Notes under the pieces: generated by a model
What the model was told of the DNA's origin: nothing
Database searches by the model: none
What the model saw: the letters and a program-made list of their open reading frames with translations, nothing else
Shown here: one piece after another, positions 6,384 to 12,526 of the stretch
Position numbering within the stretch: position 1 is the stretch's first letter
Layout: every line of letters begins with the position of its first letter
Translations under genes and position numbers: made by a program
From: Acidilobaceae archaeon
Lineage (GTDB): Archaea > Thermoproteota > Thermoprotei_A > Sulfolobales > Acidilobaceae
Assembly: GCA_026985385.1 (NCBI GenBank)
Contig: JALSQM010000037.1
Coordinates: 1 to 14,769, forward strand
Direction: 5' to 3'
Length of the DNA stretch: 14,769 bases

Positions 6384-7187
6384 ATGGGGGGTGGCGAGTT
6401 CGAGGAGTATAGGAGGGTTATAACGAGGATCGCTGGGGAGGCCGCGGGGCTCCTCAGGGATCTCGCCTGCGAGGAGAAGTATGTCGAGGTGGTTTCAGGA
6501 GAGACTATGAGGGCCGACATCGAGTCCGAGAGCTACATAATCGATGCACTCAAGGCCGAGGGCTTGGGGGGGAGGGTTGTAACCGAGGAGAGGGGCGTCG
6601 TCGAGCTGGGTAGGGCGGGGCCCACATTTATCGTCGACCCCCTCGATGGCAGCACTAACTACAAGGCCTGCATACCCTGGTCTAGCGTGTCGATAGCCGT
6701 GGTCCCCGAGGGGTCTAGGAGGCTGAGAGACGTAGCGGCGGGCGTCGTGGCGCCTGTCTTCTATGGGCCATACATAAGCTTCACGAGAGGCGGGGGCTGC
6801 TATGAGGGCGCCTCCAGGGTTAGGCCCCGCGAGCGGCCCCTAGAGGTTGTATACGTATACGTCGAGCACCCTGAAGCAGCTGAGGGCCTCGCCAGGCTCA
6901 CGAGGGGCCTCGGGGGCCTCAAGGTTAGGAGCCTGGGGAGCGCGGCGCTGGAGATGGCGTATACCGCTCTTGGGAGGGGGCTCCTCTTCCTCGACCTGAG
7001 GAGCCGCCTCAGGAACGTTGACATAGCCGCAGCACTAGGTATAACCATCGAGTGTGGGGGCGAGGCGGTCAACTACAATGGTGACCCGCTCGACTCCGGG
7101 GTTGATAGTGTGAAGCGGGTGGGCACCGTAATATCCTCCCTGAGACCCGGGATACTCAAGGAGGCCCTCAGCATATTGAGGGGGTGA
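6384..7187 (+). CDS. Inositol-monophosphatase-family phosphatase (possibly IMPase/fructose-1,6-bisphosphatase)
   Basis: Protein of 267 aa in the Mg2+-dependent, lithium-sensitive phosphatase superfamily. Seen: SGETMRADIESE (substrate/metal loop), VVTEERG with Glu68-Glu69, FIVDPLDGSTNY with metal ligands Asp85 and Asp88, WSSVSIAVV, and RNVDIAAALGI with Asp213, the third metal aspartate. Archaeal members often hydrolyse both inositol-1-phosphate and fructose-1,6-bisphosphate (FBPase class IV), serving gluconeogenesis or inositol solutes and lipids. The sequence does not tell which. Start: ATG 6384 has GGGGTG 9 nt upstream and a TATA box at 6337-6343. GTG 6372 (271 aa) is the other candidate. 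The stop overlaps the acylphosphatase start by four bases (GTGA), suggesting translational coupling. Confidence 0.92.
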   Translation: MGGGEFEEYRRVITRIAGEAAGLLRDLACEEKYVEVVSGETMRADIESESYIIDALKAEGLGGRVVTEERGVVELGRAGPTFIVDPLDGSTNYKACIPWSSVSIAVVPEGSRRLRDVAAGVVAPVFYGPYISFTRGGGCYEGASRVRPRERPLEVVYVYVEHPEAAEGLARLTRGLGGLKVRSLGSAALEMAYTALGRGLLFLDLRSRLRNVDIAAALGITIECGGEAVNYNGDPLDSGVDSVKRVGTVISSLRPGILKEALSILRG

Positions 7188-7495
7188 GAGGAGTGGGCGA
7201 GGATCCCCGGGGGAGAGAACTAGTTAGGGCCCACTTAATCGTTAGGGGGATCGTTCAGGGGGTATTCTTCCGGGCCAACATGAAGAGGGTGGCGGAGCAG
7301 CATAACGTTAAGGGGTGGGTGCGCAACCTGCCAGACGGCTATAGCGTCGAGGCAGTACTAGAGGGGCGCAGGGAAGACGTGGAGAGGGTCATCTGCTGGA
7401 GCCTCAGGGGGCCCCCGCACGCTAGAGTCGAGGAGGCCAGGGTAGAGTTCCAAGAGTACAGGGGGGAGTTCAACGACTTCCGCATACGCTACTAA
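7184..7495 (+). CDS. acyP: Acylphosphatase
   Basis: Protein of up to 103 aa (family usually 90-100) that hydrolyses carboxyl-phosphate mixed anhydrides such as 1,3-bisphosphoglycerate or acetyl phosphate. The signature is complete: IVRGIVQGVFFRANMKRVAEQ with the phosphate-binding loop and catalytic Arg30, then GWVRNLPDGYSVEAVLEG with catalytic Asn48. A ferredoxin-like beta-alpha-beta fold is expected. GTG 7184 overlaps the preceding TGA (GTGA). A GTG at 7193 preceded by GAGAGGA would remove three residues. Both are plausible because the family core begins only around residue 15. It is the second gene of a two-gene operon with the IMPase-type phosphatase. Confidence 0.96.
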   Translation: MRGVGEDPRGRELVRAHLIVRGIVQGVFFRANMKRVAEQHNVKGWVRNLPDGYSVEAVLEGRREDVERVICWSLRGPPHARVEEARVEFQEYRGEFNDFRIRY

Positions 7496-7500
7496 AACGT

Positions 7501-7680
7501 AAGAGACCTAGGGGCGAGGCCGGCGTCGGCAGCGCCGGCCCGGGCACATTGCCGCCCCAGGGGGCGGCTAGCGCCGAGATCTCTCCTCATACACCGGCCG
7601 CCTGAGCAAGCGCGTGGAACCGCCCCCTTATGAGGGCTCCCCAGCCCGTGGGGCGCCGGCTGATCCGGCGAGGGGGGTCG
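7501..7680. ncRNA. Hairpin-rich GC island, candidate structured RNA (strand uncertain)
   Basis: By count this stretch is about 74% G+C. Inverted repeats follow one another: GGCCGGCG/CGCCGGCC (7518-7525 with 7533-7540, 7-nt loop), GCCGCCCC/GGGGCGGC (7551-7568, 2-nt spacer), CCTCATA/TATGAGG (7585-7591 with 7629-7635), CCCC/GGGG (7639-7653), CGCCGG/CCGGCG (7654-7670, 5-nt loop). No ORF shows a recognisable protein; the 93-codon minus-strand frame is low-complexity. On the minus strand CCTATAAAACGG (7713-7702) would start a transcript near 7681, and a TTTT (7497-7494) would end it, giving about 185 nt. On the plus strand the same AT element is the promoter of the next gene. It lacks RNase P and SRP RNA signatures that I can see. 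This is inference. Confidence 0.4.
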
Positions 7681-7704
7681 ATGGGTGGGCGGCGTTGGTA
7701 ACCG

Positions 7705-7711
7705 TTTTATA
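7705..7711 (+). promoter_or_regulatory. TATA box of RAM-domain gene
   Basis: TTTTATA is centred 28 nt before GTG 7736, so the transcript probably starts at or next to the start codon. The complement reads TATAAAA and could also drive a minus-strand transcript through the GC island. Confidence 0.5.
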
Positions 7712-7735
7712 GGCCCGGCTGTGGTGCGGTGGTAG

Positions 7736-8002
7736 GTGCTCGACGTGAGCGAGGGTGGGGCCCCGGGCATCACTGCTTTCGTGTTAATGATTGTCGAGCT
7801 GGGACAGGAGTATGAGATAGCTAGGAAGGCTAAGGAGCTTTACCCGAGCGAGGTGAGGGAGGTCCACGTGACTTATGGGGAGTACGACATTGTTATTAAA
7901 GTTGAGGTTAAGAGCCTTAGGGATCTGGATAGAGTAGTCACGGGGCTGAGGGGGATACCAGGCGTTAAGACGACTACTACCCTGATATCCTCCGGCGCCT
8001 AG
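7736..8002 (+). CDS. Stand-alone Lrp/AsnC ligand-binding (RAM) domain protein
   Basis: Protein of 88 aa with the alpha-beta sandwich of the Lrp/AsnC C-terminal domain: TAFVLMIVELGQEYEIARKA (first strand and helix), EVREVHVTYGEYDIVIKVEV (the V-x-x-v-x-x-x-G-x-y-D motif that binds amino acids between subunits), SLRDLDRVVTGLRGIPGV, and the final strand KTTTTLIS. There is no helix-turn-helix, so it cannot bind DNA by itself in the usual way. Such free-standing domains form rings and may sense metabolites or modulate full-length Lrp proteins. GTG 7736 fits a leaderless mRNA (TATA at 7705-7711). GTG 7745 is possible. The gene converges on pelota and the stops overlap in CTAG. Confidence 0.93.
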   Translation: MLDVSEGGAPGITAFVLMIVELGQEYEIARKAKELYPSEVREVHVTYGEYDIVIKVEVKSLRDLDRVVTGLRGIPGVKTTTTLISSGA

Positions 8003-9057
8003 ATGGGCAATGGGAACCTCAGAAGGGCTGCAACGCCCCCCAGAGGCTTGAGTTTATCACCTATCGGGCTGTCGGCTGGCACTATCACTATCTCCCCCCG
8101 AGTCCTCTCCGTGTTCTCTAGAGCCTCGTCAACCGCCTCCCTAACCTCGTCATCTATGGTGTAGAGTAGCTCGTCAACCACAATTAAGGCCTCTACTGCC
8201 CCCAGCCTCGACGCCGCAAGGACCTTCTCAGCGCCAAAGACGACGCGGTCGGGGCTCCTAGCAGCGGCCCTCATTATCTCCTCCAAGACCTCCTCACCCC
8301 TTATGATGCTGTACTCCTTTAGAGCCTCTCTGACGACGGGTCTCCTCACTATCTCGCCTATACCAGCCCTACCACCCATCGAGACCGTGTCAACGTAGAC
8401 GCTTAGGCTGCCAGCTAGCTCCTTAACCTTGGCTGCGACATCCTCCTTCAAGGGCCCGGGCCCCGCTATTACCGCGACCCTAGCCCCCTCCCGGGAGGCC
8501 GTCTCTACGACTAGCCTTGCAATCTTCTCGATGTACCCCCTAACCGCCTGGTCGCGTGTGGGATCGTCCTTCCCGGGTATGTTGGAATACCCCTCAGCTA
8601 CTAGGCGATACCCGTGGACGGCTAGGAGTGCTATAGCGTACTCCTCGTAGTCTACAGCCGCTAGGACAGCCCTACCCCTGGGGCCGCTTGACTCCAGCCT
8701 CCTCAGGGAGGAGCCGCTCCAACCGCCCCTCCTCTCTATAACCACGACCTGGCCCGGCTCAATGGTCATTGCATGGTGCTTCCCCCGTAGCCCGTACTCC
8801 TCAGGCCCCTCTACTATGACGCCGTAGAGGCGTAGCCTACCAGTGAAGGGCTGAAACTCTGCGGCCTTTAGCTCGAGCGTAACTATCACGGGTTTCCTCC
8901 TCTTCTCCTCGCTACCCTTAACAGCTACATCCCTAAGCGTTCTACCGGTCACCAAGTCGCCGGGCCTTAGAGTGTTTCTCAGAACCCAGAGATCCTCCTC
9001 GCTCTCGGGTCTGACCTCTATCCTCCACCCCCTCCTATCGAGGATCCTGACCCTCAA
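7999..9057 (-). CDS. pelA: Pelota (Dom34-like) mRNA surveillance and ribosome rescue factor
   Basis: Protein of 352 aa, full length. It resembles eRF1 but lacks the GGQ loop, and with its GTPase partner (aEF1A in archaea) and ABCE1 it splits stalled ribosomes. Domain A (about 1-125): an SH3-like Sm fold with PESEEDLWVLRNTLRPGDLVTGRTLR and a loop rich in basic residues (KGSEEKRRKP). Central domain: VLAAVDYEEYAIALL and VAVIAGPGPLKEDVA. C-terminal domain: VVFGAEKVLAASRLGAVEALIVVDELL, then IVIVPADSPIGDKLKPLGGVAALLRFPL (typical pelota ending). Start is TTG 9057; a TATA-like GTTTAAG at 9106-9100 lies about 46 nt upstream. The gene is 81 nt downstream of valS on the same strand, and its stop overlaps that of the converging RAM gene. 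Confidence 0.96.
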   Translation of the reverse strand: MRVRILDRRGWRIEVRPESEEDLWVLRNTLRPGDLVTGRTLRDVAVKGSEEKRRKPVIVTLELKAAEFQPFTGRLRLYGVIVEGPEEYGLRGKHHAMTIEPGQVVVIERRGGWSGSSLRRLESSGPRGRAVLAAVDYEEYAIALLAVHGYRLVAEGYSNIPGKDDPTRDQAVRGYIEKIARLVVETASREGARVAVIAGPGPLKEDVAAKVKELAGSLSVYVDTVSMGGRAGIGEIVRRPVVREALKEYSIIRGEEVLEEIMRAAARSPDRVVFGAEKVLAASRLGAVEALIVVDELLYTIDDEVREAVDEALENTERTRGEIVIVPADSPIGDKLKPLGGVAALLRFPLPI

Positions 9058-9138
9058 AACGCGCCCAGCCCCTGGGGATGGGTGTGTTTACCCGGAGAGC
9101 TTAAACCGGAGCATTCCAAGCGACCGGCGTCTCGTCAT

Positions 9139-11580
9139 CTAATCCTTCACCAGGTATACGAGCTCTCCCAGGGCCTCAGCCTCCTCGGGGGGTTTGGTGT
9201 AGGTTCCGACCGGGGTCTTGTGTAGATCCTCTAACTCGCTCGCCACGCCGTTGAGCTCTTCTGGGACGAGGAGCCTCGCTGACGGTATGGGGTCTCTGAG
9301 GCGTATGCCGATCCTCTTCTTGTAGGCCCATACCTCACTGTTGACCTTAGCTATAAGCCTGGCTACACGGGCCAGCTCTCCCCTCTCAGAGGCGTCGGCT
9401 ATGAAGGGCTCCGGCCACCTCTTCTTATGGACCGTACCCCCGTAGAGCCTCCTGTGTATCATGTCCGTCACAAAGGGCATTATGGGTGAGAGCGCTATTG
9501 TAATCCTCTCCAGGATCTCGTGTAGAGTGTACCAGGCCCCCCTCTGCTCTTGGGCGTCATATCTGCCGGATCTATTGTAGGCCCTCTCCTTAACCATCTC
9601 GACGTAGTGGCTGGCGAAGTAGTCCCATGAGTACTCGTAGAGCGAGAGGGCGGGCTCGTAGACGTCTAGGCTCGAGTAGGCCCTATCAACCCTCTCGAGG
9701 TACTCGTCCAGCAGCGCTAGGAAGGCCTTGTCGAGCGGCCTCAACTTATAGCCGTCGCGGGGCTTCTCAAACCCGCTGACGAATCGGGCCAGGTTCCAGA
9801 GCTTTGTGACGAAGACCCTCCCCGTCCTCAGCTTCCCGTAGTCGACCCTGTAGTCGTAGCCCAGCTTCGAGGCTGATGCCGCCCAGAACCTGAAGGCGTC
9901 CGCACCATACTCCTCAATCAGGGGCTCGGGGTCTATCACGTTGCCGAGGCTCTTATGCATAGGCCTACCCTTCGGGTCCAGGCCCATACCGGTTATCCTA
10001 ACCCAGCGGAATGCGGGCCTCCCAGTGAGCTGGTAGACCCTGAGTATCGAGTAGTAGAGCCACGTCCTAATAATGTCCTGGCCCTGGGGGCGTAGCACCC
10101 TCTCCTTGGCCTTCTCGTAGAAGCGGGGGTTCCTCCTCCAGCCGGTCACGTAGAGGGGGCTTATGCTCGAGTCAAACCAGGTGTCGAAGACCCTCTTCTC
10201 GCCCACGAGGTACTCGCGTGGGGCCCCGCATACCGGGCACCTATCCCAGGGGGGCTCCTCCTCCCATGGCCTGTAGTAGCGGCCGGGCTCGGGTACTAGG
10301 AGGGCCCCGCACTTGGTGCACCTCCACAGGGGTATCTCGGTCCCGTAGAAGCGGTCCCTGCTTATCGGCCAGTCCATCTTGAGCGAGTCTATCCAGTCGT
10401 ATAGCTTCTTCTTATGCATCTCGGGCCTGAACTCCATCTTATCAGCCACCCTCTTCACGTCATCCCGGAAGTCGAGCTGCTTCAGGAAGAGCTCCCTCCT
10501 GTGTATGATCTGGAGTGGCGTCTTGCAGCGCCAGCACACTGGTACGCTGTGCCTTATCCTCTCCTTCTTGACTAGTAGGCCCTTCTCCTCTAGTATCTCC
10601 GCTATCCTCCTCCTAGCCTCTTCAACCTTGAGGCCCGCTATCGGGCCTGCCTCGGGCAGCATCCGACCGTCCTCCCCTATAATGACCCTGGGCTCGAGGC
10701 CGAGCTCCCTGAAGAGCCTCACGTCGTCCTCGTCTCCGTAGCTGCATATCATCATTAGGCCCGTGCCGAAGGATGGGTCAACGCTCGGGTGCTCCACTAT
10801 TACGACCTCGTGGCCGTAGAGGGGCGCTATAGCCTTCCTCCCCGCGAGGCCCTTATACCGCTCGTCCTCGGGATTGTAGGCGAGGGCCGCGCACGCCGCT
10901 AGTAGCTCTGGCCTCGTGGTGGCGACTACGAGGGGCTCACCCGTGTCCTTAAGCGTGTACTTCACATAGTAGATGTAGCCCTCCTCCTCCCTATACTCGA
11001 TCTCCGCCTCAGCTAGTGTTGTCCTACAGCGGGGGCACCAGCGCACGGGCCTCTCCGCCTCGTAGATGAGGCCCCTCCTGAATAGCTCTATGAAGGTGGC
11101 CTGGGTCAGCTTCCTATACTCTGGGCTGTCGGTTCCATTCCTCCAGTAGTCGAAGCTGCAGCCCATCCTCCTCCAGACCCTAACAATCTCCGCCTCCGCC
11201 TTGTCTAGGAATTCCCTGCAGAGCCCCAGGAACCTCCTCCTACCCTCGGGGGTGCTCGCCATCTCGTGCGCCACTACTCCGTAGGTCTTCTCGACCTGGA
11301 CCTCGACTGGTAACCCGTTCCTATCAGCGTAGAAGGGGACTACGACGTTATAGCCCTTCAGCCTGAAGTAGCGGGCCAGCATGTCGATCTGAGCGTAGTG
11401 GGCCGCCCCACCGGCGTGCCACTTACCACTAGCGTAGGGTGGTGGGGTGTCTATCACTATGACCTCGCGGGGGTCATCGGGGTCCATAACGCTCCTGTGG
11501 AGACCCTCCCTCTCCCACTGCTCGTAGAGCTCCATCTCCCACCTGATATCCCAGGTCTTCTCCTTTATCCTAGTACTCAA
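9139..11580 (-). CDS. valS: Valyl-tRNA synthetase, archaeal type
   Basis: Protein of 813 aa from TTG 11580; class I synthetase that charges tRNA-Val. Seen in order: DTPPPYASGKWHAGGAAHY (HIGH-type motif, HAGG at about 55-58), a first zinc knuckle CPRCRTTLAEAEIEY, the CP1 editing domain with ATTRPELLAACAALAYNPED and DPSFGTGLMMICSYGDEDD (hydrolyses Thr-tRNA-Val), further Cys pairs CWRC, CTKC and CPVC, DTWFDSSISPLYVTGW, GMGLDPKGRPMHKSLGN (KMSKS-type loop, residues 541-547, written MHKSLG), then the helical anticodon-binding domain. The open frame continues to 11688, but the TATA at 11619-11625 and the GGTGCTCGGGG before TTG 11580 fix the start there, and the extra 36 residues do not look like the family. 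No long C-terminal coiled coil as in bacteria. Confidence 0.96.
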   Translation of the reverse strand: MSTRIKEKTWDIRWEMELYEQWEREGLHRSVMDPDDPREVIVIDTPPPYASGKWHAGGAAHYAQIDMLARYFRLKGYNVVVPFYADRNGLPVEVQVEKTYGVVAHEMASTPEGRRRFLGLCREFLDKAEAEIVRVWRRMGCSFDYWRNGTDSPEYRKLTQATFIELFRRGLIYEAERPVRWCPRCRTTLAEAEIEYREEEGYIYYVKYTLKDTGEPLVVATTRPELLAACAALAYNPEDERYKGLAGRKAIAPLYGHEVVIVEHPSVDPSFGTGLMMICSYGDEDDVRLFRELGLEPRVIIGEDGRMLPEAGPIAGLKVEEARRRIAEILEEKGLLVKKERIRHSVPVCWRCKTPLQIIHRRELFLKQLDFRDDVKRVADKMEFRPEMHKKKLYDWIDSLKMDWPISRDRFYGTEIPLWRCTKCGALLVPEPGRYYRPWEEEPPWDRCPVCGAPREYLVGEKRVFDTWFDSSISPLYVTGWRRNPRFYEKAKERVLRPQGQDIIRTWLYYSILRVYQLTGRPAFRWVRITGMGLDPKGRPMHKSLGNVIDPEPLIEEYGADAFRFWAASASKLGYDYRVDYGKLRTGRVFVTKLWNLARFVSGFEKPRDGYKLRPLDKAFLALLDEYLERVDRAYSSLDVYEPALSLYEYSWDYFASHYVEMVKERAYNRSGRYDAQEQRGAWYTLHEILERITIALSPIMPFVTDMIHRRLYGGTVHKKRWPEPFIADASERGELARVARLIAKVNSEVWAYKKRIGIRLRDPIPSARLLVPEELNGVASELEDLHKTPVGTYTKPPEEAEALGELVYLVKD

Positions 11581-11618
11581 GAGCCCCGAGCACCCGAGGA
11601 AGCCCGGCTCAAGCCACC

Positions 11619-11625
11619 ATTTAAG
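11619..11625. promoter_or_regulatory. Shared TATA element between valS and the divergent membrane-protein gene
   Basis: CCATTTAAGCC is the only AT-rich stretch in the 78-bp spacer. On the minus strand (CTTAAAT) it lies about 42 nt before TTG 11580, predicting a 15-nt leader with GGTG. On the plus strand (ATTTAAG) it lies about 37 nt before GTG 11659, predicting a start near 11648 and a leader containing GAGGTG. Confidence 0.45.
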
Positions 11626-11658
11626 CCTACAGGCAAGGCAGTAGTCGAGGTGCCACCC

Positions 11659-12126
11659 GTGGAGCCCGAGGAGGCCGGTGAGGAGCACGCGGAGGGGGGA
11701 GCCAAGGGCTTCTGCTGGCTACCAGGAGACCTCTGGGGCGCCAGCCTGGGCTTCGCACTGATCCTCCTCCTTGCAGGGTTCTCAATAGCGTTCTCGGGCT
11801 CGTGGCGGGCAACCTCAGCGATGGTCGTAGGGGCTATTATAGGCCTTGCAGTACTCTGGGACAAGCCCACGGCCAGGTTCCCCCTCACCCTACTACTCGT
11901 AGGCCTAGACGGCGGAGCACTGGCTAGGTCCGGCGGTATACGAGTCCTCATACCGCCCATCTACGTGGCAGGCGACAGCCTAGGTAAGGCGTTAGCCGTC
12001 GACCCAGCGGCAATCGCAGTAATAATAGACGCGATTGCCAGAGCTATATCCTGCAGAAAGGCAACACCGCTAAGAGATAAAAACCCTCCACAGGAGACCC
12101 CCTCTAATGGTGCCGCGGTAGTATAG
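11659..12126 (+). CDS. Unrecognised small membrane protein overlapping tRNA-Glu
   Basis: I do not recognise this family. From GTG 11659 it is 155 aa: an acidic N-terminus (MEPEEAGEEHAE), two clear membrane helices at about 27-46 and 50-68, a third hydrophobic stretch (FPLTLLLVGLDGGALA), then an alpha-rich part ending AIAVIIDAIARAISC. GAGGTG (11647-11652) lies 6 nt before the GTG and supports the start. GTG 11650 is the alternative. The open frame reaches back to 11398 but that part lies inside valS. The last 20 or so codons are doubtful as conserved protein: they encode the TATA element of tRNA-Glu and its first 15 bases, and the TAG stop (12124-12126) is in the D-arm of the tRNA. The N-terminal two thirds looks like real coding sequence. 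Confidence 0.68.
   Translation: MEPEEAGEEHAEGGAKGFCWLPGDLWGASLGFALILLLAGFSIAFSGSWRATSAMVVGAIIGLAVLWDKPTARFPLTLLLVGLDGGALARSGGIRVLIPPIYVAGDSLGKALAVDPAAIAVIIDAIARAISCRKATPLRDKNPPQETPSNGAAVV
12076..12083 (+). promoter_or_regulatory. TATA box of tRNA-Glu
   Basis: GATAAAAA is centred about 32 nt upstream of the first tRNA base, implying a short 5' leader removed by RNase P. It lies inside the reading frame of the preceding gene. Confidence 0.5.
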
Positions 12127-12189
12127 CCCGGCCCAGTATGCGGGCCTCTCGAGCCCGTGACCCGGGTTCAAATCCCGGCCGCGGCACCA
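12112..12189 (+). tRNA. tRNA-Glu (anticodon CTC), CCA encoded
   Basis: The cloverleaf closes fully. Acceptor GCCGCGG pairs with CCGCGGC. The D stem GTAT pairs with GTAT through G-U wobbles, with A14, G15, G18-G19 and A21 present. Anticodon stem CGGGC/GCCCG encloses loop CTCTCGA, anticodon CTC (reads GAG, Glu). The variable loop is TGAC. T stem CCGGG/CCCGG encloses TTCAAAT. Discriminator A is followed by an encoded CCA (12187-12189). No intron. The 5' 15 bases overlap the 3' end of the upstream membrane-protein ORF on the same strand. Confidence 0.96.
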
Positions 12190-12231
12190 CACCTGCGCGG
12201 GCTCCAGGATCACGGGATACAACGCAGCCCC

Positions 12232-12237
12232 AATTAA
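12232..12237 (+). promoter_or_regulatory. TATA-like element of tRNA-Leu
   Basis: CAATTAAGC is centred about 33 nt before the first tRNA-Leu base, the same spacing as at tRNA-Glu, so each tRNA seems to have its own promoter. Confidence 0.45.
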
Positions 12238-12267
12238 GCCCCCCGAGGATAACACTTACCCGCCGGT

Positions 12268-12355
12268 GCGGGGGTGCCCGAGCCTGGCCAAAGGGGTCGG
12301 GCTCAGGACCCGATGGCGTAGGCCTGCGTGGGTTCAAATCCCACCCCCCGCACCA
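12268..12355 (+). tRNA. tRNA-Leu (anticodon CAG), CCA encoded
   Basis: Class II tRNA with a long variable arm. Acceptor GCGGGGG pairs with CCCCCGC. The D stem begins CCC with matching GGG after a loop holding GG. Anticodon stem TCGGG/CCCGA encloses CTCAGGA, anticodon CAG (reads CTG, Leu). The variable arm is TGGCGTAGGCCTGC. T stem GTGGG/CCCAC encloses TTCAAAT. Discriminator A is followed by encoded CCA (12353-12355). No intron. It lies 78 nt after tRNA-Glu. Confidence 0.96.
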
Positions 12356-12526
12356 CGCCTTCTAGGGTTCTAGGCCTGAGCAAGCCTCAACGCCTCGGCA
12401 GGGCCTCGACTCGCCTGGGAGTGTGTAGCGAAGGTTGTAGCAAAGCAACGCGTCAAGCGAGGCGGGGAGGCAGCTTTTTAGGCGCAATAAGTGGGGGGCT
12501 AGCGTGGCTTTTGGGGGCTTTCGTGG
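12356..12526 (+). other. Spacer between tRNA-Leu and secY with hairpins and secY promoter
   Basis: This gap of 171 bases has no credible gene. Its first part can fold: AGGC/GCCT (12372-12387, 8-nt loop), a long-range CGCCTCG/CGAGGCG pair (12391-12397 with 12458-12464), and GTTG/CAAC (12434-12449). A short T-run, CTTTTTAGG (12474-12482), follows. It may end the tRNA transcript or act as a TATA-like element for secY, together with GCAATAAG (12482-12489). I could not match it to a known RNA family. Confidence 0.3.

Noticed and set aside
7492..7773. Minus-strand ORF of 93 codons across the GC island
   Set aside because: Low-complexity Pro/Arg/Gly/Ala translation with no domain, overlapping the RAM gene and ending at the acylphosphatase stop. 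Such frames stay open by chance in GC-rich DNA.
11398..11658. 5' extension of the membrane-protein ORF into valS
   Set aside because: This part is antisense to well-supported valS coding sequence. The GAGGTG and TATA element place the start at about 11659.
11581..11688. N-terminal 36-codon extension of valS
   Set aside because: Its translation is Trp/Leu/Cys-rich and unlike the family, it contains the promoter element, and TTG 11580 has suitable upstream signals.
12112..12355. Integration (att) site at the tRNA genes
   Set aside because: I saw no integrase, no repeat of a tRNA 3' end elsewhere in the window, and no change of composition beyond the tRNAs.
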